DNA of 64,000 nucleotides from Micromonospora phaseoli (GTDB lineage Bacteria > Actinomycetota > Actinomycetes > Mycobacteriales > Micromonosporaceae): the NCBI RefSeq assembly GCF_900109115.1, contig NZ_FNYV01000007.1, positions 310,001 through 374,000 on the forward strand, in the 5' to 3' direction. Shown here piece by piece: positions 7,766 through 15,278 of the stretch. The position numbers were made by a program, and so were the translations under genes. The notes beneath the pieces are model-generated. The model saw nothing but the letters and a program-made list of their open reading frames with translations. It searched no databases and was not told the DNA's origin. Each line of letters opens with the position of its first letter. Position 1 is the stretch's first letter.

Positions 7766-9055
7766 ATGCCAGCGATCGTGCTCATCGGCGCTCAGTGGGG
7801 CGACGAGGGCAAGGGCAAGGTTACCGACCAGCTGGGTGAGCGGGTCGACTACGTCGTCCGCTACTCCGGCGGCAACAACGCCGGCCACACGGTGATCACC
7901 CCGGACGGGCAGAAGTACGCCCTGCATCTGATGCCGTCCGGTGCGCTGTCCCCGAACGCCGTGATCGTCATCGGCAACGGCGTGGTGGTCGACCCGAAGG
8001 TGCTGCTCAGCGAGATCGACGGATTGGCCGAGCGGGGCGTCGACGTGTCCCGGCTGCGCATCTCCGGCGACGCGCACCTGATCATGCCGCACCACCGGGC
8101 GCTGGACCGGGTGGTCGAGCGGTACCTCGGCAGCTCCCGGATCGGCACCACCGGCCGGGGTATCGGCCCGGCCTACGGCGACAAGGTCGCCCGGATGGGC
8201 ATCCGGGTGCAGGACCTGCTCGACCCGGGCATCCTGCGCAAGAAGCTGGAGCTCGCGCTGCGCGAGAAGAACCAGGTGCTGTTCAAGGTCTACAACCGTA
8301 AGGCGATCGACGTCGACGCCACGATCGAGGAGTACCTGGAGTACGCGGAGCGGCTGCGGCCGTACATCGCGGAGACCCGGGCGATGCTCTGGGACGCCCT
8401 GGACCGTGGCGACACCGTGCTGCTGGAGGGTGCCCAGGCCACCATGCTCGACATGGACCACGGCACCTACCCCTTCGTCACCTCGTCGAACCCGACGGCC
8501 GGTGGGGCGTGCGTGGGGGCGGGCATCCCGCCGACCGCGATCACGAAGGTGATCGCGGTGAGCAAGGCGTACACCACGCGGGTCGGTTCCGGACCGTTCC
8601 CCACCGAGCTGTTCGACGACAACGGCCAGCACCTGCGCAAGGTCGGCCACGAGTACGGCACCACGACCGGCCGGGAACGCCGGTGCGGCTGGTTCGACGC
8701 GGTCGTCGCCCGGTACGCCTGCCGCCTGAACGGTGTCACCGACCTGGTGATCACCAAGCTGGACGTGCTCACCGGCCTGTCCACGGTACCGATCTGCGTC
8801 GGGTACGAGATCAACGGCAAGCGCGTCGACGACATGCCCATGACCCAGACCGACTTCCACCACGCCACCCCGATCTACGAGGAGCACGACGGCTGGTGGG
8901 AGGACATCACCAAGGCAAGAACCGAAGCCGACCTACCCGAGAACGCGAGACGCTACATCGCCCGCATCGAGCAACTCTGCGCCACCCGCGTCAGCGTCGT
9001 AGGCGTAGGCCCCGGCCGCGAAGAAAACGTAACCCGCCACCCCCTCCTCCCCTAA
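7766..9055 (+). CDS. purA: adenylosuccinate synthetase
   Basis: Catalyses GTP-dependent condensation of IMP with aspartate to adenylosuccinate, the first committed step to AMP. The protein is 429 aa, full length. The P-loop GAQWGDEGKGKVTD contains the catalytic Asp13, and SGGNNAGHTV carries the catalytic His41. TTGRGIGP, the EGAQATMLDMDHGTYPF segment and the GTTTGRERRCGW substrate loop are all intact. A GGAGG-type ribosome binding site precedes the ATG. Codon choice drifts towards C-rich and rare codons over the last ~100 bases, and a pyrimidine tract and the inverted repeat at 9093 follow. A second, divergent PurA-like protein is encoded at 26801-28084. Confidence 0.98.
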   Translation: MPAIVLIGAQWGDEGKGKVTDQLGERVDYVVRYSGGNNAGHTVITPDGQKYALHLMPSGALSPNAVIVIGNGVVVDPKVLLSEIDGLAERGVDVSRLRISGDAHLIMPHHRALDRVVERYLGSSRIGTTGRGIGPAYGDKVARMGIRVQDLLDPGILRKKLELALREKNQVLFKVYNRKAIDVDATIEEYLEYAERLRPYIAETRAMLWDALDRGDTVLLEGAQATMLDMDHGTYPFVTSSNPTAGGACVGAGIPPTAITKVIAVSKAYTTRVGSGPFPTELFDDNGQHLRKVGHEYGTTTGRERRCGWFDAVVARYACRLNGVTDLVITKLDVLTGLSTVPICVGYEINGKRVDDMPMTQTDFHHATPIYEEHDGWWEDITKARTEADLPENARRYIARIEQLCATRVSVVGVGPGREENVTRHPLLP

Positions 9056-9092
9056 CCCCACCCCTCCCCACCCCTCCCCACCCCCCACCAGC

Positions 9093-9153
9093 GTTGATCA
9101 AGAAGTTTGCGTCTGAATTTCAGGGCTGAGTCGACGCAAACTTCTTGATCAAC
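9093..9153. repeat. 61-bp inverted repeat, copy B1
   Basis: A perfect 21-bp inverted repeat: left arm 9093-9113 containing GATCAAGAAGTTTGCGTC, right arm 9133-9153, with a 19-base loop. It lies 38 bases after the purA stop, behind a C-rich tract. Related copies B2 (10145) and B3 (39545) have the same length and arm sequence. It could act as a terminator for purA or be a REP-like interspersed element. Confidence 0.9.
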
Positions 9154-9170
9154 GTGAGGTGCGGGGTCAG

Positions 9171-9191
9171 TTGTCCACAGGTTTGTCCACA
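9171..9191 (+). promoter_or_regulatory. two tandem DnaA-box-like 9-mers
   Basis: TTGTCCACA occurs at 9171-9179 and again at 9183-9191, 12 bp apart on the same strand. This is the preferred DnaA box of high-GC actinomycetes. The pair lies 40-60 bases before the ATG of the AbiEi/DUF559 gene. No other replication-origin features are visible here. Confidence 0.6.
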
Positions 9192-9231
9192 GGGGCGGCG
9201 TGGGGCGGGCGGTGGGCGACAGCCTGGGTGG

Positions 9232-10149
9232 ATGAACGAATCCGAGCTGTTGAATCGTGTGGCGGCGGGGCAGGGTGGGTTGGTGACGGCGGCGCAGGCG
9301 CTTTCCGCCGGCTACACCCGAAACCGGATCCGGCATCTGGTCAGGTCAGGACGCTGGACCAGGGTGGCCCGGGGGCGCTTTCTGCCGATGCCTGAGCTCG
9401 ACCTGCTCCGCCGTCGCCGGGCGCGGATCCGCGCGGCGGTGGACAGCCTGGGGCGCGGGGCAGTGGCGGTCCTCGACACGGCCGCCGAACTGCACGGCGT
9501 CGCCGGCCTCAGGGCCACCGCCACGATCCACGTGTCGGTACCGCCGGACAGCCCTCGCCCGCAGCGCCGGAGCGACCCCGGACTCGTGGTGCATCAGCTC
9601 ACGCTCGGTCCGACCGATGTGGACCTGGTCGCCGGGATCCCGGTCACCAACGCAGTACGTACTTTCGCCGACGTCATTCTCCGGGCCGGCCGGTATCCGG
9701 CGGTCTGTGTCCTGGACTCGGCGCTCAACCGGCAGCTGATCACCGAGGCGGAACTTGCGGCGATCCCACCGTTGATCTCTGGTCGGCGGGGCGCGGTGGC
9801 GGCGCGGAGGTGCCTGGTCGAGGCGGACGGCCGCGCGGAGTCACCGTTGGAGACCCGCACCCGGCTGCGATGCGTCGACGGGGGTGTTCCACCTGACGTG
9901 CTGCAGCTCGAGGTCCGGGACGACGACGGCTACCTGCTCGGCATCGGCGATCTCGGCTGGCGCCGATCCAGGGTGATCGCCGAGGCGGACGGCAGAGCGC
10001 CCCACGGCACACCCCAGGCAGTCTTCGAGGACCGCATCAGGCAGAACCGCCTCATCAACGCCGGCTGGAAGGTCCTCCGTTTCACCTGGTCCGACACGCT
10101 CCGCCCGGACTACATACCGGAGACCGTGCGCCGAGCCCTGAGCCGGTGA
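9232..10149 (+). CDS. AbiEi-like antitoxin-domain / DUF559 (Vsr-like) endonuclease-fold protein (305 aa)
   Basis: The N-terminus (LVTAAQALSAGYTRNRIRHL) is a winged-helix segment like that of AbiEi-type antitoxins. The middle resembles the AbiEi C-terminal domain. The last ~80 residues (LLGIGDLGWRRSRVIAEADG, then NRLINAGWKVLRFTW) match the DUF559/Vsr-like PD-(D/E)XK fold, including a D...ExD pattern. Proteins of this architecture are abundant in actinobacteria with no assigned substrate, and no toxin partner gene is adjacent. I chose the ATG at 9232; longer frames would begin inside the B1 repeat. The TGA stop overlaps the start of repeat B2. Confidence 0.7.
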   Translation: MNESELLNRVAAGQGGLVTAAQALSAGYTRNRIRHLVRSGRWTRVARGRFLPMPELDLLRRRRARIRAAVDSLGRGAVAVLDTAAELHGVAGLRATATIHVSVPPDSPRPQRRSDPGLVVHQLTLGPTDVDLVAGIPVTNAVRTFADVILRAGRYPAVCVLDSALNRQLITEAELAAIPPLISGRRGAVAARRCLVEADGRAESPLETRTRLRCVDGGVPPDVLQLEVRDDDGYLLGIGDLGWRRSRVIAEADGRAPHGTPQAVFEDRIRQNRLINAGWKVLRFTWSDTLRPDYIPETVRRALSR

Positions 10150-10205
10150 TCAAGAGCTTTAGGTCGCGCGGACGCGGAATCTGAGACGAAAACTTCTTGA
10201 TCAAC
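10145..10205. repeat. 61-bp inverted repeat, copy B2
   Basis: Imperfect arms: GGTGATCAAGAGCTTTAGG on the left and GACGAAAACTTCTTGATC on the right. Length and terminal TGATCA match B1 and B3. The TGA stop codon of the preceding gene (10147-10149) lies inside the left arm. The purD start is 35 bases beyond the element. Confidence 0.8.
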
Positions 10206-10239
10206 GGGGTGGGGGACGGGGTGGGTAGGATGACTCGGC

Positions 10240-11490
10240 GTGCGGGTTCTTTTGCTTGGTGGTGGGGGGCGGGAGCATGCGCTCGCCCTGGGGCTGGCCG
10301 ACGATCCGGCCGTCGAGATGCTGATCGCGGCGCCGGGTAATCCGGGGATCGCGGCGGTGGCCGAGCTTCGGGCCGTGGATCCGGCCGATCCGGCGGCGGT
10401 GGCCGGGCTGGCGGTCGAGGTGGGCGCGGACCTGGTCGTGGTCGGGCCGGAGGCACCCCTGGTCGCCGGGGTGGCCGACGCGGTACGGGCCAAGGGCATC
10501 GCGGTCTTCGGGCCGTCCGCCGAGGCGGCCCGCCTGGAGGGCTCCAAGACGTTCGCCAAGCAGGTGATGGCCGCCGCCGGTGTGCCCACGGCGCGGGCGT
10601 ACACCTGTGCCGACGGGGCGAGCGTGGCCGCCGCGCTGGACGAGTTCGACCCGCCGTACGTGGTAAAGAACGATGGGCTCGCCGCCGGCAAGGGCGTCGT
10701 GGTCACCGATGACCGCGGTGCCGCCGAGGCCCACGCGCGCGAGTGCGGCCGGGTGGTCATCGAGGAGTACCTCGCCGGGCCCGAGGTGTCGCTGTTCGTG
10801 GTGACCGATGGCGAGGCGGCGGTGCCGCTGCTGCCGGCGCAGGACTTCAAGCGGGTGGGCGACGGCGACAGCGGCCCGAACACCGGCGGCATGGGGGCGT
10901 ACGCGCCGCTGCCGTGGGCGCCGCCCGGATTGGTCGACGAGGTCATGCGCGACGTGGTGCACCCGACGCTGGCCGAGATGCGCCGCCGGGGTACGCCGTT
11001 CACCGGCCTGCTCTACGTCGGCTTGGCGCTCACCGCCGCCGGGCCCCGGGTGATCGAGTTCAACGCCCGCTTCGGTGACCCGGAGACGCAGGTGGTGCTC
11101 GCTCTGCTGGAGACGCCGCTGGGCGGCCTGCTGAACGCCGCAGCCACCGGCACGCTCGCCGACCACCCGCCGCTGCGCTGGCGGGCCGGTGCCGCGGTGA
11201 CCGTCGTGGTCGCCGCGGGGGGCTATCCGGCGACGCCGCGTACCGGCGACGTGATCACCGGTGCGGAGCAGCCGGGCGTCATTCACGCGGGTACGGTGCG
11301 CCGGGCCGTCGACGGCGCGTTGCTCTCCGCCGGCGGCCGGGTCCTCTGTGGTACGGCCACCGGCGCTGACCTTTCCGCCGCCCGGGATGCCGCCTATCAG
11401 CTGGTACGCGACATCACGCTGGCCGGCTCGCACCACCGAGGCGACATCGCCGCCGCCGCGATCGACGGCCGGATCGCCCTCCCCGGCTGA
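10240..11490 (+). CDS. purD: phosphoribosylamine-glycine ligase (GAR synthetase)
   Basis: Step 2 of de novo purine synthesis: ATP-dependent ligation of glycine to phosphoribosylamine. At 416 aa it is a single-function bacterial PurD. The N-terminal VRVLLLGGGGREHALALGL motif is diagnostic, and the ATP-grasp elements KNDGLAAGKGVVV, EEYLAGPEVSLFVVTDG and VIEFNARFGDPETQ are intact. GTG start. It follows the B2 repeat and is probably transcribed from within that short gap. Confidence 0.97.
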   Translation: MRVLLLGGGGREHALALGLADDPAVEMLIAAPGNPGIAAVAELRAVDPADPAAVAGLAVEVGADLVVVGPEAPLVAGVADAVRAKGIAVFGPSAEAARLEGSKTFAKQVMAAAGVPTARAYTCADGASVAAALDEFDPPYVVKNDGLAAGKGVVVTDDRGAAEAHARECGRVVIEEYLAGPEVSLFVVTDGEAAVPLLPAQDFKRVGDGDSGPNTGGMGAYAPLPWAPPGLVDEVMRDVVHPTLAEMRRRGTPFTGLLYVGLALTAAGPRVIEFNARFGDPETQVVLALLETPLGGLLNAAATGTLADHPPLRWRAGAAVTVVVAAGGYPATPRTGDVITGAEQPGVIHAGTVRRAVDGALLSAGGRVLCGTATGADLSAARDAAYQLVRDITLAGSHHRGDIAAAAIDGRIALPG

Positions 11491-11697
11491 CTCGCGGCGC
11501 CGCCACCGCCACGACCGCGGATCCAGCACCTCCGTCGGGGCGGTCCACCCTGGTGCGGGTGCTCTTCGCCACGCCGCCGCTGGCCTCGTGGCGTTCACCC
11601 CCATCCCTGTCGTGAATTGCTCCGCCCACCGACGAGGAACGGATGGGTGGCAACGCGGTACACCGCCGTCGGCGTCTTACCCGCTGAGGGAGGTGGG

Positions 11698-11772
11698 ATG
11701 GACGCCGATGAGTTCGAGACGTTCGTACGTGAGTCCACACCGGAGCTGCGCCGGTACGCGAGCGCGCGATGA
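11698..11772 (+). pseudogene. ECF sigma-factor N-terminal remnant (24 codons)
   Basis: ATG with a good ribosome binding site (GAGGGAGGTGGG), then MDADEFETFVRESTPELRRY and ASAR, then stop. This is the typical opening of an ECF sigma factor, in which sigma-2 would continue for ~160 residues. Here the frame stops after 24 codons. The stop overlaps the ATG of the next gene (ATGA at 11769-11772), exactly as intact sigma/anti-sigma pairs often overlap. The simplest reading is an internal deletion that removed nearly all of the sigma gene but kept its start, ribosome binding site and coupling to the downstream gene. An alternative is a leader peptide. Confidence 0.6.
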
Positions 11773-12365
11773 CCGACAGCCGGGAAGCCCTGCGCGAGGT
11801 CTGGAACGCCGACCCTGGACATCCGGACCGGGGTCCGCTGCCGGCGGTACGGGCCCGCCTTCGCCGCGGCCGACGGGCCCGGGCCGCCGCTGCCGTTGTC
11901 GCGTTGTGCTCGGTCGTCGGTACGGCGGTGTTCGCGGTCGCGACAGCGCAGTACGGCGATCCGCCCGCTCAGGTGACCGTCCCACCCGCCAGCCCGGCGG
12001 CGCCCGAGCTGCGCGGGCTGCCGTCCTACCTGCGCCCGGTCGATCCCACCGAAGCGGTGCTGCGGATGGCCCGACCGCAGATCGTGCCGATCGGGACCAG
12101 GTCGGCGTACGAGGGTGTCGGCCCGGTGTCCCGGGTGGTCGTGGTGTTCGACTTCGAGGCACCGCTGGGCCTGCCCGGAGAGCCGCGCGAGGTACGGGTG
12201 CCGATCGGCGCCCAGGCGCTGGCCACGGACGACGCGGCGACGTCCACGGCGTACCTGTCGGCGTGGGCGCCGGACGGGCGCAGCTGGTTCATGGCGGTGA
12301 CGGCCGACGAGTCCGAGGTCCGGTCATCGACGTTGGATTCCCTCATCGAGGTCAATCTCAGCTGA
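11769..12365 (+). CDS. single-pass membrane protein, putative anti-sigma-like or sensor protein (198 aa)
   Basis: A cytoplasmic ~38-residue N-terminus (MTDSREALREVWNADPGHPD...) is followed by an Arg-rich stretch and one transmembrane helix (ARAAAAVVALCSVVGTAVFAV). An extracytoplasmic domain of ~140 residues with no recognised motif follows. The topology and the ATGA overlap with the sigma-factor remnant suggest it was the anti-sigma or membrane partner of that sigma factor. No zinc-binding HxxxCxxC motif is present. Its function may be orphaned. Confidence 0.6.
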   Translation: MTDSREALREVWNADPGHPDRGPLPAVRARLRRGRRARAAAAVVALCSVVGTAVFAVATAQYGDPPAQVTVPPASPAAPELRGLPSYLRPVDPTEAVLRMARPQIVPIGTRSAYEGVGPVSRVVVVFDFEAPLGLPGEPREVRVPIGAQALATDDAATSTAYLSAWAPDGRSWFMAVTADESEVRSSTLDSLIEVNLS

Positions 12366-12484
12366 CCTTGGCCGGTCAGGTCGGTGGTACGGGCTGATCG
12401 GCCGCCCTGGGCCGTTGACACCCCGTGTCACGATCATCGTGCGGTGGCGGTTGAGCGCCAGCGGGTACGGGGAGGAGGACGCGG

Positions 12485-13117
12485 GTGACCGGCTTCATCG
12501 GCGCGGCACTCAGTTTTCCGACCGTGCTGTTCAGCTTCCTGTTGGTGGTCGTCGTCGGCTACTGGCTGCTGGTGTTGACCGGGGTGCTGGATCTCGGCGA
12601 CGACCTGGACGTCGACGGTGTACCGGGCACCTTCCTCGCCGGTCTCGGTCTCGGCGGGGTGCCCAGCGCCGTCATCTTCTCCCTGCTCGTCGCGGTGGCC
12701 TGGTTCGTCAGCCTCGCCGGCACCGCGTTGCTCGACGGCCTCGGTCTCGGCGCCGGCACCCGGATCGCCGTCTCGGTCGGGGTGCTGCTGGCTGCCGCGG
12801 TCTCCGCGTGGCTGGTGACCCGGCTGGTCGCGGTGCCGTTGAGTCGACTGTTCCCGACGGAGACGGACGCCACCCGGCACGCCTTCGTGGGGCGTCTGTG
12901 TCTCGTCCGGACCGGTACGGTGACCGCCGACTTCGGTCAGGCCGAGGTGACCGCGGCCGACGGTTCGTCGGCGGTGGTGCAGGTCCGGCAGCCGGGCGAC
13001 GAGCGGATGCCCGCCGGCAGCTCCGCGTTGATCTACGACTACGACACCGAGGGCGAGTTCTTCTGGGTGATGCCCGCCGGGCCCGCCTTCGATCCGATGA
13101 GACATATCCCCGAGTAA
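12485..13117 (+). CDS. YqiJ-like membrane protein with OB-fold/NfeD-like C-terminal domain (210 aa)
   Basis: Three to four membrane helices occupy residues ~8-120 (FLLVVVVGYWLLVLTGVL, then PSAVIFSLLVAVAWFVSLAG and IAVSVGVLLAAAVSAWLV). A small beta-rich domain (~135-205, HAFVGRLCLVRTGTVTADFG, GSSALIYDYDTEGEFFWV) resembles the OB fold of YqiJ/NfeD proteins. Those proteins are normally encoded with flotillins, and the next gene here is a flotillin. It likely forms the membrane partner of the flotillin assembly. GTG start. Confidence 0.8.
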   Translation: MTGFIGAALSFPTVLFSFLLVVVVGYWLLVLTGVLDLGDDLDVDGVPGTFLAGLGLGGVPSAVIFSLLVAVAWFVSLAGTALLDGLGLGAGTRIAVSVGVLLAAAVSAWLVTRLVAVPLSRLFPTETDATRHAFVGRLCLVRTGTVTADFGQAEVTAADGSSAVVQVRQPGDERMPAGSSALIYDYDTEGEFFWVMPAGPAFDPMRHIPE

Positions 13118-13256
13118 CCAGCCCCGACACACCGCGGGAAGCCGGCCACCCCCTTGCGTCGGCCCGCCCCACGCTGCCCCTCAGACGCCTCGAAAGGAGG
13201 ATGCGCGGCGTCCCGCCCGGCCCACCCGCCGGTCGCCACCGCCCGCGCGCCCAGCC

Positions 13257-15278
13257 ATGGATGTCATCACCACCGGATTAGGTGTACTCCTTGCCGTCGT
13301 CCTGCTCGTCGCGCTCGGCGTGCTGTTCATGGTCAGTCGGCTGTTCCGCAAGGTCGAGCAGGGCAAGGCGCTGATCGTCTCGAAGGTCCGGCGGGTCGAC
13401 GTGACCTTCACCGGCGCGGTCGTGCTGCCCGTGTTGAACAAGGCCGAGGTGATGGACATCTCGGTCAAGACGATCGACATCGAACGGACCGGCAACGAGG
13501 GTCTGATCTGCCGCGACAACATCCGGGCCGACATCCGGATCACGTTCTTCGTCCGGGTCAACAAGACCGTCGAGGACGTGATCAAGGTGGCGCAGGCGAT
13601 CGGCACCGCCCGGGCAAGCGACCGGGAGACGTTGCAGGAGCTGTTCAACGCGAAGTTCTCCGAGGCGTTGAAGACGGTCGGCAAGCAGCTCGACTTCGTG
13701 GACCTCTACACCAAACGCGACGAGTTCCGGGACCAGATCATCCGGGTGATCGGCACCGACCTCAACGGCTACAGCCTGGAGGACGCGGCGATCGACTTCC
13801 TGGAGCAGACGCCGATGTCGCAGCTGGACCCGGCGAACATCCTCGACGCCCAGGGCATCCGGAAGATCACCGAGCTGACCGCGCTGGAGCACGTCCGGAC
13901 CAACGAGTTCCGACGCAGCGAGGAGAAGGAGATCACCCGGCAGAACGTCGATGCCAAGGAGGCGATCCTGGAGTTGGAGCGCCGGCAGGCGGACGCCGAG
14001 GCCAAGCAGCAGCGCGAGATCGAGACGGTGCGGGCCCGCGAGCAGGCCGAGGTCACCCGGGTACGCGCGGAGGAGCGGCTGCGTGCCGAGACCGCCAACA
14101 TCCGTACCGACGAGCAGTTGGGCGTCCAGCACGAGAACCGGGCCCGGGAGATCGCGGTGGCCGAGAAGAACCGCGAGCGGGTCATCGCCATCGAGACCGA
14201 GCGGATCGAGAAGGACCGCCTGCTGGAGGTCATCGGCCGGGAGCGGGAGACCGAGCTCAGCACGATCTCCAAGGACAAGGAGGTCGAGGCCGAGAAGCGG
14301 GCCATCGCCGAGGTGATCCGGGAGCGGATCGCGGTGGAGAAGACCGTGGCCGAGCAGGAGGAGAACATCAAGCGGCTGCGGGTGGTCGAGGAGGCCGAGC
14401 GGACCCGCCAGGCGGTGGTGATCCAGGCCGAGGCCGAGGCACAGGAGAACCTGGTCAAGGACATCAAGGCGGCGGAGGCTGCCGAGGCGGCGGCGAAGCA
14501 CAAGGCTCGCGAGCAGTTGGTGCTGGCGGAGGCCCGTCAGCAGGCCGCCGAGCTGGACACCCGGGCGAAGATCCGGCTCGCCGAGGGGGTCCAGGCCGAG
14601 GCGGCGGCGGCCGGCCTGGCCGAGGTGCAGGTCCAGGAGCGCAGCGCCGAGGCGATCGAGAAGGTGGGTCGTGCCGAGGTCGCCGTGGAGCGGGACAAGG
14701 CGTTGCTCGTCGCCGACGCGGTCCGCGAGAAGCTGAAGGGCGAGGCCGAGGGTCTCACCGAGAAGGCCGCCGCGATGGCCGCGCTCGACGACGCGACCCG
14801 GCAGCACGAGGAGTACCGGCTGCGACTGGAGTTGGAGAAGGAGGTCCGGCTCGCCGGGCTGGACACCCAGCGACAGGTCGCCGAGGCGCAGGCCAAGCTG
14901 GTCTCCACCGGCCTGGAGAAGGCGAACATCGACATCGTCGGTGGGGACAGCGTCTTCTTCGACCGGCTGCTCAGCTCGATCTCGTTCGGCAAGAGCGTGG
15001 ACGGCTTCGTGGCCCACTCGGAGGTGGCGAGAAACCTCGCCCAGCCGTGGCTGGACGGCAGCGCCAGCTTCACCGACGACCTGGCCCGCATGGTCGGCTC
15101 GCTGGACAGCGCCGACGTGCAGAACCTCACCCTGTCGGCGTTCCTGATGCAGCAGATGCGCTCCGGCGGCGCCGACAAGGGCAAGCTGCAGGAGTTGCTG
15201 AAGGCGGCGCAGCGCCTGGGTGTGGCGGACACCCCGGTGGCGGCCCTCACCGGTCCGCAGCAGCGCGCCGGTGAGTGA
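13257..15278 (+). CDS. flotillin (YqiK-type SPFH membrane scaffold protein, 673 aa)
   Basis: An N-terminal membrane anchor (LGVLLAVVLLVALGVLFMVS, residues ~7-26) is followed by an SPFH domain (~30-210, with GAVVLPVLNKAEVMDISVKT). A very long Ala/Glu/Arg-rich coiled coil (~220-560) and a C-terminal flotillin tail complete the protein. Flotillins oligomerise into membrane microdomain scaffolds. It lies between the YqiJ-like gene and a giant ATPase gene, with which it overlaps by 8 bases, so the three genes form an operon. Confidence 0.93.
   Translation: MDVITTGLGVLLAVVLLVALGVLFMVSRLFRKVEQGKALIVSKVRRVDVTFTGAVVLPVLNKAEVMDISVKTIDIERTGNEGLICRDNIRADIRITFFVRVNKTVEDVIKVAQAIGTARASDRETLQELFNAKFSEALKTVGKQLDFVDLYTKRDEFRDQIIRVIGTDLNGYSLEDAAIDFLEQTPMSQLDPANILDAQGIRKITELTALEHVRTNEFRRSEEKEITRQNVDAKEAILELERRQADAEAKQQREIETVRAREQAEVTRVRAEERLRAETANIRTDEQLGVQHENRAREIAVAEKNRERVIAIETERIEKDRLLEVIGRERETELSTISKDKEVEAEKRAIAEVIRERIAVEKTVAEQEENIKRLRVVEEAERTRQAVVIQAEAEAQENLVKDIKAAEAAEAAAKHKAREQLVLAEARQQAAELDTRAKIRLAEGVQAEAAAAGLAEVQVQERSAEAIEKVGRAEVAVERDKALLVADAVREKLKGEAEGLTEKAAAMAALDDATRQHEEYRLRLELEKEVRLAGLDTQRQVAEAQAKLVSTGLEKANIDIVGGDSVFFDRLLSSISFGKSVDGFVAHSEVARNLAQPWLDGSASFTDDLARMVGSLDSADVQNLTLSAFLMQQMRSGGADKGKLQELLKAAQRLGVADTPVAALTGPQQRAGE

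Noticed and set aside
13278..15017. Long minus-strand frame across the flotillin gene
   Set aside because: Leu/Asp/Arg-rich shadow of the coiled-coil coding strand; the + strand carries clear SPFH and coiled-coil features.
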